A stretch of 5,226 bases of DNA, taken from contig JARFQQ010000110.1 of NCBI GenBank assembly GCA_029287695.1, forward strand, positions 1 to 5,226. The letters run 5' to 3'. The DNA comes from Gammaproteobacteria bacterium. Its GTDB lineage: Bacteria; Pseudomonadota; Gammaproteobacteria; Chromatiales; Chromatiaceae. Made by a program: the position numbers and the translations under genes. Every line of letters starts with the position of its first letter. Positions within the stretch are counted from its first letter, which is position 1. Shown here one piece after another: positions 1 to 4,970 of the stretch. Under the pieces are notes generated by a model, which saw only the letters and a program-made list of their open reading frames with translations, was not told the DNA's origin and ran no database searches.

Positions 1-95
1 CCCCCCCCCCCCCCCCCCCCCCCTTTTCAAGCAGAAGACGGCATACGCGATGAAGCTAGCTGTCTCGTGGGCTCGGAGATGTGTATAAGAGACAG
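1..95. other. Sequencing-adapter artefact (Illumina P7 + index + Nextera end)
   Basis: This is not genomic DNA. Positions 1-23 are all C and 24-27 are TTTT. Positions 28-51 match the 24-nt Illumina P7 sequence with one mismatch (C at 48 where P7 has A). Positions 52-61 (GAAGCTAGCT) fit a 10-nt i7 index. Positions 62-95 match the 34-nt Nextera read-2 transposase adapter and end in the mosaic end GTGTATAAGAGACAG. On the other strand this is the usual order for a read that runs through a short insert: mosaic end, index, P7, a few A, then poly-G, the no-signal base on two-colour instruments. The assembler kept an untrimmed read tail. Any gene call extending left of 96 is false there. Confidence 0.98.
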
Positions 96-158
96 GGCCA
101 GCGCGGCGCCAACCATGCCCCCGCCCGCCACGAGAATGTCATAGTCCGCGCTACTCAA
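96..158 (-). CDS. UbiI/VisC-type FAD monooxygenase, N-terminus only
   Basis: Only the first 21 codons are genomic. They read S-A-D-Y-D-I-L-V-A-G-G-G-M-V-G-A-A-L-A after the start. This is the first beta strand and the GxGxxG dinucleotide-binding loop of a class A FAD monooxygenase; the GGGMVG form is typical of UbiI/VisC and UbiF. Its place directly after ubiH matches the ubiH-ubiI order of E. coli and Pseudomonas, so C5-hydroxylation in ubiquinone synthesis (UbiI) is the likeliest role, but UbiF or another paralogue cannot be excluded. The start is probably TTG at 158-156, eight bases into the end of ubiH, because GAGGA (170-166) lies 7 nt upstream. In-frame ATGs at 185-183 and 191-189 would add residues unlike the family N-terminus. 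The gene is cut at 96 by the adapter. Confidence 0.8.
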
Positions 159-1371
159 TGGAGAGTCCTCGCGAGAGGCGGGCATGTGCATCCTTGAGGC
201 CCATCGCATGCCGCGCGATCTGGTGACGTATGCCTGGCAGCAGGTCCGCGGCGAGTAGCCCGATATTGCGCCCCGTGGTAATGACGGAGAGGGGATTGCT
301 GAAAAGTCGGGCGAGGCCGTCAGTGACCATTGCCATGTTGCGCTGGTCTGACTGGCGCTCGCTCGCATAGGCCTGCAGGATCCGCTCCTCGCCGGGGTCT
401 TCCCCGCGCTTCAGGGCGCCTGCGATCACATCGACCAGTACGGCAACATCGCGCAAGCCGAGGTTGAAGCCCTGGCCGGAGACGGGGTGCAATGTGTGCG
501 CGGCATTGCCAAGCAGGGCCACACGCTGGCGCACAGACTCCTTTGCCGTTATGAGCGACAGGGGGTAGGCGCTTCTGCTGCCGACACGCTGGAAGCGTCC
601 GCAGCGATAACCGAAGCGTTCCTGCAGCAGGCCAAGGAAGTCACTGTCGTCGAGCGACAGGATCTCCTCGTGTTGTGCAGTCGGCACTGTGAGTACGACG
701 CCAAAACGGTTGTCCGTCATCGGCAGCAGCGCGAGGGGACCATCGGATGTGATACGCTCGTAGGCGATATTGTTATGGGGTTTTGCCGGTACCAGGTTGC
801 TGACGTTGGCGGTGTGGCCGTAGTCCCACCGGCGAACCTTGATGCCGAGCCGGTCGCGGATCTGCGACTGGCCGCCATCGGCGGCTACGAGCAGTTTCGC
901 AGTGATTTTGCACGCGTTGCCGGACGAATCGACACTCAGAGTGATGCCATCTTCTTCTGTGTTGAAGTCGGCGAGCCGGGCCGGGCGGAGATGCGCGATC
1001 CCTGTTGCATCAAACCGCGCCATCAGCGCTCTGCCGAGATCGCGCGCCGGAGCGACATAACCCAGCGCCGGGACCTGTTCCTCCGTGGCATCCAGGTGCG
1101 TGAAACCGAATTTCCCGCGCTCGGAGATATGTATCTTCCTGATCGGCGTTGCGCAGGGAGCGATCCCGTCCCAGAGACCAATGCCCTCGAAGATCAGGCG
1201 GCTCCCGTGCGCCAGTGCGATCGCGCGATCGTCAAAGCTTGGTGGCCGGTCGGCTTGCGGCGGGCTCGCCTCGATCACGGCCATGCGGGCGCCTGTGGGG
1301 GCGAGCGCGCAGGCCAGCGTGAGGCCAGCCAGGCCGCCTCCGGCGATAACGATGTCGTAGTCGTGCTTCAT
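151..1371 (-). CDS. ubiH: 2-octaprenyl-6-methoxyphenol hydroxylase UbiH
   Basis: This 406-residue protein has the usual length and all landmarks of the UbiH/COQ6 flavoprotein hydroxylases, which hydroxylate the quinone ring in ubiquinone synthesis at the inner membrane. The FAD/NADPH GxGxxG loop is at residues 11-16 with an acidic strand end at E34. FDDRAIAL (46-53) matches the UbiH pattern FDxRAIAL. The DG motif is at 165-166 followed by GQSxxR. The segment GPLALLPM (211-218) is typical of UbiH rather than UbiI. The second FAD motif G-N-A-A-H-T-L-H-P (288-296) runs into GQGFNLGLRD (299-308); the GN form is usual in UbiH. The ATG (1371-1369) overlaps the pepP stop by 4 nt (ATGA), with GAGG about 10 nt upstream. 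No frameshift is seen. The assignment to UbiH within the family is firm but rests on motif recall. Confidence 0.93.
   Translation of the reverse strand: MKHDYDIVIAGGGLAGLTLACALAPTGARMAVIEASPPQADRPPSFDDRAIALAHGSRLIFEGIGLWDGIAPCATPIRKIHISERGKFGFTHLDATEEQVPALGYVAPARDLGRALMARFDATGIAHLRPARLADFNTEEDGITLSVDSSGNACKITAKLLVAADGGQSQIRDRLGIKVRRWDYGHTANVSNLVPAKPHNNIAYERITSDGPLALLPMTDNRFGVVLTVPTAQHEEILSLDDSDFLGLLQERFGYRCGRFQRVGSRSAYPLSLITAKESVRQRVALLGNAAHTLHPVSGQGFNLGLRDVAVLVDVIAGALKRGEDPGEERILQAYASERQSDQRNMAMVTDGLARLFSNPLSVITTGRNIGLLAADLLPGIRHQIARHAMGLKDAHARLSRGLSIE
166..170 (-). promoter_or_regulatory. Shine-Dalgarno deciding a TTG start
   Basis: The minus strand reads GAGGA here, 7 nt before a TTG codon (158-156). 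This supports TTG as the start of the partial monooxygenase rather than the in-frame ATGs further inside ubiH. The site lies within the last codons of ubiH, so initiation would be coupled to ubiH translation. Confidence 0.55.
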
Positions 1372-2672
1372 GCCATCAGTGCCTCGATCTCGTCGACCTC
1401 TTTGGGTGCGTCCGACGTGAGAACATCATGCCCCTCTTTGGTGACGAGAACGTCATCCTCGATCCTGATACCGATACCCTGCCATTTCTTTGCCACGCCA
1501 CGCATGCCCTCCGGGATGTAGAGGCCCGGTTCAATCGTCAGCACCATGCCCGGTTCGAGCATGCGCCATTCGCCATCGACCTTGTAATCCCCGACATCGT
1601 GCACATCCATGCCGAGCCAGTGGCCTGTCTTGTGCATATAGAACTTGCTGTAAGCCTCTTTCCTGACGAGCTGCGCAGGCTGTCCCTTGAGCAGTCCGAG
1701 CTTGACGAGTCCGCGCGTCAGCACCTTCACGGCTGTCTCGTGGGGCGCATGCCAGCTGTTGCCGGGGCGAACGGCATCGATGGCAGCATGCTGGGCGTCC
1801 AGCACGAGCTGGTAGAGCAGCCGCTGGGGTTCGCTGAACTTGCCGCTGACCGGAAAGGTTCGCGTGATATCGGAGGCATAGCAGTCGAGTTCACAGCCGG
1901 CATCGACGAGTACCAGGTCACCCTCTTCCAGCCTGGCATTGTTCTCGATGTAATGCAGGATACAGGCGTTGTTACCACCGCCGACGATCGCAGGATAGGC
2001 CTGGCGCGTCGCACCCTTGCTGGCGCACGCGTGTTCGAAATCAGCCTGCAGCTGATATTCCTGCATGCCGGGACGGCACCTTTGCATGAGTTGACGGTGT
2101 GCGGCCGCAGAGATGCGGGCGGCCTTGCGCATGGTGGCGATCTCCGACCGGCTCTTGTAGAGGCGCATGTCATGCATGTAATGATCGACAGCGATGAACT
2201 CGAAGGGTCCCTGGATACCGGAGCGCGAGCGTGAGCGCACCTTCGCGATCCATTCAGACATGCGATGGTCAAGATCAGGATCACAACCCATGGCATAGTA
2301 AACCCGCTCACACTGTTCGAGCATGCGCGGCAGGATGTCGTCGAGATCCTCGATCGGAAAGGAGTCGTCTGCATCGAAATCCCGAATGGCCCCTTCCTGT
2401 CCTGCGCGGCGGCCGTCCCACTGCTCGCGTTCGGGATCGCGCTGACGGCAGAAGAGAATGTACTCGGCAGTCTTGCGGCCCGGAATCAGCACGGCAACGG
2501 CTTCGGGCTCATCGAATCCCGTCATGTAATAGAAGTCGCTGTCGGGACGAAAGGGGTAATGCACGTCGCGGTTGCGCAGGCGTTCCGGAGAGGTCGGTAT
2601 GATGGCGATCGCGTCCTTGCCCATCATACGCATCAGCTGGGATCTGCGGCGTTTGAATTCGGCTCTGGTCAT
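1368..2672 (-). CDS. pepP: Xaa-Pro aminopeptidase P (M24B metallopeptidase)
   Basis: This 434-residue protein removes an N-terminal residue that precedes proline; it is a cytoplasmic dinuclear manganese enzyme. Residues 1 to about 170 are the aminopeptidase-P N-terminal domain (YPFRPDSDFYYMTGF near 39-53). The rest is the pita-bread catalytic domain. All expected metal ligands are visible: D257 in VDAGC, D268 in ASDITR, H351 in HWLGMDVHDVG, E381 in TIEPGLYIP and E405 in GIRIEDD. The supporting histidines H240 (ILHY) and H358 are also present. Length is close to E. coli PepP. It sits between ygfB and ubiH, overlapping both by ATGA, as in the E. coli ygfB-pepP-ubiH-ubiI operon. The ATG at 2672-2670 is preceded by AGGA about 12 nt upstream, a weak site that fits coupling to ygfB. 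Confidence 0.96.
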   Translation of the reverse strand: MTRAEFKRRRSQLMRMMGKDAIAIIPTSPERLRNRDVHYPFRPDSDFYYMTGFDEPEAVAVLIPGRKTAEYILFCRQRDPEREQWDGRRAGQEGAIRDFDADDSFPIEDLDDILPRMLEQCERVYYAMGCDPDLDHRMSEWIAKVRSRSRSGIQGPFEFIAVDHYMHDMRLYKSRSEIATMRKAARISAAAHRQLMQRCRPGMQEYQLQADFEHACASKGATRQAYPAIVGGGNNACILHYIENNARLEEGDLVLVDAGCELDCYASDITRTFPVSGKFSEPQRLLYQLVLDAQHAAIDAVRPGNSWHAPHETAVKVLTRGLVKLGLLKGQPAQLVRKEAYSKFYMHKTGHWLGMDVHDVGDYKVDGEWRMLEPGMVLTIEPGLYIPEGMRGVAKKWQGIGIRIEDDVLVTKEGHDVLTSDAPKEVDEIEALMA

Positions 2673-3208
2673 CTTGGTAGCATATCCTGATAAATGGTCA
2701 TGACGGCCACACGTATGTACTCTTCCAGTTCAGTCAGGGCTTGCATCTCGTCCTCATCATCTTCGCTGACCGCGAGCGTGTCCAGCCGCGTAAACTCGCC
2801 GAGATCCTGCAAGGCTTCCTGCGCATCATCCGAGAGCTTCTTCTCGCTGTCGCGGGCACTGATGCCGAAACCGTACATGAAGCCCTGGCACCAGTTAACC
2901 AGTGCGGACGCGCGCTTCGCAACACCGGTTGTTTCTGCGGGGAGCAGTAGTCTGAAGCCGAGTTCTGCATCACGCAACTGCTCATTGATGACGGCATGCA
3001 TCTGTGTCAGTTCTGCCTTGCTGTCATGGTGCTCCCGATCGTCTGCATGCTTCTCGGGGAGCAGTTCCTTGCCCATGAGTGCGAGCGACTGCTCGAAATT
3101 GCCACAGATCAGTCCGGTGACAAGACCATGGGCCTCGGGTGCGGAAATTTCCAGGCCGATCGCCTGCAAACAGGTTTCAATCGTTTCGTAGTCAATGGCT
3201 GCTGTCAC
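2669..3208 (-). CDS. ygfB: YgfB, UPF0149 (YecA/YgfB) family protein
   Basis: This 179-residue protein, slightly shorter than E. coli YgfB, matches the all-helical UPF0149 family. Diagnostic segments are EAHGLVTGLICGN (25-37), the W-C-Q-G-F-M-Y-G-F-G patch (106-115) and EEYIRVAVMTIYQD (162-175). An acidic stretch E-D-D-E-D-E lies at 149-154. The biochemical role is poorly defined. In P. aeruginosa, YgfB has been reported to oppose AlpA-dependent activation of alpBCDE, which affects beta-lactam tolerance; whether that holds here is unknown. The start is GTG (3208-3206): an in-frame stop at 3241-3239 leaves no upstream ATG, GTG or TTG, and the next methionine would lose the conserved HG motif. 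The Shine-Dalgarno is weak (AAGAAAA). It is first in the leftward operon and overlaps pepP by 4 nt. Confidence 0.93.
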   Translation of the reverse strand: MTAAIDYETIETCLQAIGLEISAPEAHGLVTGLICGNFEQSLALMGKELLPEKHADDREHHDSKAELTQMHAVINEQLRDAELGFRLLLPAETTGVAKRASALVNWCQGFMYGFGISARDSEKKLSDDAQEALQDLGEFTRLDTLAVSEDDEDEMQALTELEEYIRVAVMTIYQDMLPR

Positions 3209-3240
3209 GGTGGTTTTCTTGTCTCGTGGAATCGTTGCCT

Positions 3241-3269
3241 ATTATGCCTGTGAGGATTGACCCGATCCA
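3241..3269 (-). promoter_or_regulatory. Putative sigma70 promoter for ygfB-pepP-ubiH
   Basis: On the minus strand CATAAT (3246-3241) matches the -10 consensus at 5 of 6 bases. It lies 17 nt from TGGATC (3269-3264), a weak -35 (3 of 6). Transcription would start near 3234, giving a leader of about 26 nt before the GTG start of ygfB. It is interleaved with the stronger rightward promoter, so the two probably compete or share control. Confidence 0.45.
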
Positions 3270-3285
3270 TCATGCTCACTATAGT
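3257..3285 (+). promoter_or_regulatory. Putative sigma70 promoter for ZapB-like gene and zapA
   Basis: TTGACC (3257-3262, 5 of 6) and TATAGT (3280-3285, 5 of 6) are separated by 17 nt, a near-consensus sigma70 promoter. The predicted start is near 3292, 26 nt before the ATG at 3318. This also argues against an in-frame TTG at 3285, which would fall inside the -10 element. Confidence 0.7.
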
Positions 3286-3302
3286 TGGGCGATAACACAT
3301 GT

Positions 3303-3309
3303 GGAAAGG
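3303..3309 (+). promoter_or_regulatory. Shine-Dalgarno fixing the ATG at 3318
   Basis: GGAAAGG lies 8 nt before ATG 3318. Together with the promoter position it selects this start over the longer in-frame reading from TTG 3285. Confidence 0.75.
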
Positions 3310-3317
3310 CTGCAGTG

Positions 3318-3527
3318 ATGGCGGATAAAGAACTAAAAATGCTTGAATCACGCGTCAACGAACTCATCGATGCATGTATGCATCTAAAAGAGGAAAACAA
3401 GACGTTGCGCGCAAGCCAGGAAACACTCGTGAACGAGCGGGCGACCCTGATCGAGAAAACCGAAATGGCCCGTAACCGTGTCGAGGCCATGATCAGTCGT
3501 CTCAAAGCCCTGGAAGAGCATTCGTGA
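3318..3527 (+). CDS. Small ZapB-like coiled-coil protein (TIGR02449 family)
   Basis: This 69-residue protein is almost wholly one predicted coiled coil: charged heptads with L, V, I or M at core spacing run from MADKELKMLESRV through EMARNRVEAMISRLKALEEHS, with no signal peptide or membrane segment. It matches the small family (TIGR02449) that lies just upstream of zapA in Pseudomonas and relatives and resembles ZapB (DUF904). By that link it probably works with ZapA at the Z-ring; this is inference, not shown. The ATG at 3318 has GGAAAGG 8 nt upstream. Its TGA stop overlaps the zapA GTG start (GTGA), so translation of the two is probably coupled. I am sure it is a real gene, less sure of the exact family name. 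Confidence 0.85.
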   Translation: MADKELKMLESRVNELIDACMHLKEENKTLRASQETLVNERATLIEKTEMARNRVEAMISRLKALEEHS

Positions 3528-3838
3528 GTAACAAGCCCAAGCCGATTACCGTCAACATCCTCGGTGAGGAGTACATGATCTCCTGTGCTCCGGGCGAGGA
3601 AGATGCACTGCGCAACTCTGCCGCCTTTCTTGACAATCGCATGAAGGAGATCCGCTCCAGTGGCAAGGTCATGAGCAGTGAACGCATTGCGGTCATGGCT
3701 GCGCTGAACCTCTCCCACGAGGTCCTTGCCCTGCGCGACAAGGTCAGCGCTGATGATGACCAGCTTGGACGTCGCATCAAATCGCTGCGCGACAAGGTCG
3801 AACTGGCGCTCAATGACACAAACCAGCTGGAACTTTAG
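3524..3838 (+). CDS. zapA: Cell division protein ZapA
   Basis: This 104-residue protein is a ZapA: it binds FtsZ and cross-links protofilaments at the division site. The N-terminal globular part has KPITVNILGEEYMISCAPGEE (residues 6-26), the beta strands and EYxxxC/P pattern of the family. It is followed by LRNSAAFLDNRMKEIR and SSERIAVMAALNLSHEVLALRDK, the helix that leads into the C-terminal coiled coil (about 60-104). The start is GTG at 3524, overlapping the previous stop by 4 nt, with GGAAGAG 5 nt upstream. Its last codons also hold the -35 region of the 6S RNA promoter, and no terminator separates the two, so read-through from the upstream promoter into ssrS is possible. Confidence 0.94.
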   Translation: MSNKPKPITVNILGEEYMISCAPGEEDALRNSAAFLDNRMKEIRSSGKVMSSERIAVMAALNLSHEVLALRDKVSADDDQLGRRIKSLRDKVELALNDTNQLEL

Positions 3839-3855
3839 ACAGAATCGGATATGAT
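3827..3855 (+). promoter_or_regulatory. Putative sigma70 promoter for 6S RNA (ssrS)
   Basis: TATGAT (3850-3855) matches the -10 consensus at 5 of 6 bases. A weak -35, CTGGAA (3827-3832), lies 17 nt upstream inside the final codons of zapA. The predicted start is 3862-3863, exactly where the closing stem of the 6S RNA begins, which supports both calls. Confidence 0.6.
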
Positions 3856-3862
3856 AGGAGTC

Positions 3863-4052
3863 AGGGCGTCTACTGCGGTGTTTGTGAGCCAATCAGGTAT
3901 TCCTTGAGCCTTGCAAAGACCCCGGGAGCCAACGACCAGTGTCCTGTGAGCATGTCCGTCCTCGAGCGGAAAGCCTAAAGCACTGCTCAGGTTCCCACTT
4001 GAACCTTGAGGTTCAGGGGCACGATTGGTAACGGCATCCGCGGTTCCGCCCT
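3863..4052 (+). ncRNA. ssrS: 6S RNA
   Basis: This RNA of about 190 nt mimics an open promoter and sequesters sigma70 RNA polymerase in stationary phase. The ends are fixed by pairing. AGGGCG (3863-3868) pairs with CGCCCT (4047-4052). ACTGCGGTG (3872-3880) pairs with CATCCGCGGT (4035-4044) with one bulged T. CCAATC (3889-3894) pairs with GATTGG (4023-4028). Features shared with E. coli 6S include CTTGAGCC on the 5' side, GTGAGCATG...GTCC near the apex, AAAGCCTAAA, and the 3' hairpin TGAACC-TTGA-GGTTCA (4000-4015). Its place between zapA and fau is the classic synteny. By analogy with E. coli the product RNA would start opposite about 3911-3912; that is a guess. It is probably co-transcribed with fau. 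Confidence 0.93.
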
Positions 4053-4058
4053 CACACC

Positions 4059-4679
4059 ATGACATCTCCATCTCCTGCGTCCATTCGAAAAGCAATCCGT
4101 AGCCGGAGGCAATCACTCTCCGCCAGGGAAAACCGTTCACATGGCGAGTCCGTCAGCAGGCATCTCGCATCTCTTGCAGCCTTTCGCAGGGCAAGGCGCG
4201 TCGCAGTCTATCTCTCCGTCAATGGTGAACTCGATACTGCTCCGCTGATCGAACGGCTGCTTCTGAAACGCAAGCAGCTGTATCTGCCGGTCCTGCATCC
4301 GTTCAGGCAAGGACGGCTGCTCTTCTGTCAATGGGATGGCAAACATCCACTGCTTGCCAATCGTTTTGGTATCAGTGAACCGCAATGTCGATCCACTACC
4401 CTGATGATGACACTGCGCAAGCTCGATATTGTCATCGTGCCCCTTGTTGCATTTGATACTGCGCTTAGCCGGGTCGGCATGGGCGGGGGATACTATGACA
4501 GGACCTTCGGCTACGCGCGTTCCTTCAGGAGATGGAAGCGTCCCTTGCTGATCGGTGTTGCGCACCGGTTCCAGCAGGTGGAGAAGATCGAGCCTTCACC
4601 CTGGGACGTGTCTCTCGATTACGTGATCACTGAAGAAGGTTTAACCGGTATCAGAGATGAAGGTCGTTCAAGAAAATAA
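4059..4679 (+). CDS. fau: 5-formyltetrahydrofolate cyclo-ligase
   Basis: This 206-residue protein (E. coli YgfA/Fau, human MTHFS) converts 5-formyl-THF to 5,10-methenyl-THF using ATP in the cytoplasm, recycling an inhibitory folate. Landmarks are the basic N-terminal helix SIRKAIRSRRQSLS (8-21), NGELDTAPLI (55-64), LYLPVLHP (74-81), PLVAFD (128-133), the phosphate-binding loop RVGMGGGYYDR (138-148), GVAHRFQ (166-172) and PWDVSLDYVIT (181-191). The start must be ATG 4059: an in-frame TAA at 4029 and no other start codon between bound it, and the conserved helix begins soon after. No Shine-Dalgarno is visible, and the upstream bases are the 3' strand of the 6S RNA stem. It probably shares the ssrS transcript, as in E. 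coli. Confidence 0.95.
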   Translation: MTSPSPASIRKAIRSRRQSLSARENRSHGESVSRHLASLAAFRRARRVAVYLSVNGELDTAPLIERLLLKRKQLYLPVLHPFRQGRLLFCQWDGKHPLLANRFGISEPQCRSTTLMMTLRKLDIVIVPLVAFDTALSRVGMGGGYYDRTFGYARSFRRWKRPLLIGVAHRFQQVEKIEPSPWDVSLDYVITEEGLTGIRDEGRSRK

Positions 4680-4743
4680 TCACTGACACCTGTCGCGTAT
4701 CACCCGATTATTACTTGCTGAAATCCATCCGTTATTGATTTCC

Positions 4744-4760
4744 CGTGTTCAATGAACATG
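4744..4760. repeat. Inverted repeat (17-bp dyad)
   Basis: CGTGTTCAATGAACATG consists of perfect 6-bp arms TGTTCA/TGAACA around one central A, extended outward by a G/T and a C/G pair. The short spacer suggests a protein-binding dyad rather than an RNA hairpin. No T tract follows. Function is unknown. Confidence 0.4.
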
Positions 4761-4826
4761 ACGATTTGCCAGCAATCATCAAGTGCTTTTGATAACCGCA
4801 CATGCATTCATGCTTCCTTGCTCTTG

Positions 4827-4853
4827 TGTTATTGATGGCATGAAGCCATAACA
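4827..4853. repeat. Nested inverted repeats
   Basis: Outer arms TGTTAT (4827-4832) and ATAACA (4848-4853) flank inner arms ATGGC (4835-4839) and GCCAT (4845-4849), which can form a 5-bp stem with a 5-nt loop. The outer and inner pairings are mutually exclusive at A4848-T4849. It lies about 25 nt upstream of the predicted -35, a position suited to a regulator site. Function is unknown. Confidence 0.35.
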
Positions 4854-4875
4854 AAGGTTAACTGTTTTAATAAAA

Positions 4876-4893
4876 AACTTGATTAATCATGTT
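4876..4893. repeat. 18-bp near-palindrome over the -35 element
   Basis: AACTTGATTAATCATGTT has a perfect 10-bp core, TGATTAATCA, and outer arms AAC/GTT; only one base pair (T/T) breaks symmetry. It overlaps the TTGATT -35 box of the downstream promoter, the classic place for a repressor operator. The regulator is not identifiable from the sequence. Confidence 0.45.
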
Positions 4894-4908
4894 GAACCTA
4901 ACTACTAT
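4879..4908 (+). promoter_or_regulatory. Putative sigma70 promoter for H1-like gene
   Basis: TTGATT (4879-4884, 4 of 6) and TACTAT (4903-4908, 4 of 6) are 18 nt apart in A+T-rich DNA. The start would be near 4914-4915, leaving a leader of about 56 nt before ATG 4971. Dyads overlap both boxes. The match is moderate, and other A+T-rich pairs nearby could serve instead. Confidence 0.45.
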
Positions 4909-4916
4909 TCAGTAGT
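4901..4916. repeat. Inverted repeat over the -10 and start site
   Basis: ACTACT (4901-4906) and AGTAGT (4911-4916) are perfect 6-bp arms with the 4-nt spacer ATTC. The dyad covers the predicted -10 box and transcription start, so it could be an operator. A hairpin in the mRNA leader is less likely, since most of it lies upstream of the predicted start. Confidence 0.4.
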
Positions 4917-4970
4917 GCATCGTCACTGACATGTTTTGTATTCATCCATCAAAGTTCAAAGGGGGCTGAT

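Larger units (their letters stand above)
4680..4970. other. A+T-rich intergenic region without a supported gene
   Basis: These 291 nt hold no convincing gene or tRNA. No stem with a T-run that would act as a classic terminator for fau is visible. A long-range inverted repeat AATAATC (4675-4681) / GATTATT (4706-4712) spans the fau stop but has a 24-nt loop and no T tract. The right half holds a promoter-like pair and several dyads, listed separately, consistent with control of the gene at 4971. Confidence 0.7.

Noticed and set aside
487..1521. Long plus-strand open frame (344 codons) opposite ubiH and pepP
   Set aside because: It is an antisense shadow: it lies opposite clearly recognised conserved proteins, crosses their boundary, has no recognisable domain and reflects G+C-rich codon bias.
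1428..2234. Plus-strand open frame (268 codons) opposite pepP
   Set aside because: It is antisense to the catalytic domain of PepP, whose metal ligands are all intact, and it resembles no family.
3285..3317. Longer N-terminus for the ZapB-like protein from TTG 3285
   Set aside because: The TTG overlaps the -10 box and precedes the predicted transcription start; ATG 3318 has a good Shine-Dalgarno.
3242..3892. Minus-strand open frame (216 codons) across the ZapB-like gene, zapA and the start of ssrS
   Set aside because: It is opposite two coupled genes and runs through the promoter region and 6S RNA; the product is low-complexity and unrecognised.
4675..4712. Inverted repeat around the fau stop as a rho-independent terminator
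   Set aside because: The arms are only 7 A/T-rich pairs, the loop is 24 nt and no T-run follows.
4752..4835. Possible 27-residue small protein starting at ATG 4752
   Set aside because: There is no Shine-Dalgarno, no promoter of its own, and the composition is unremarkable; such frames are expected by chance.
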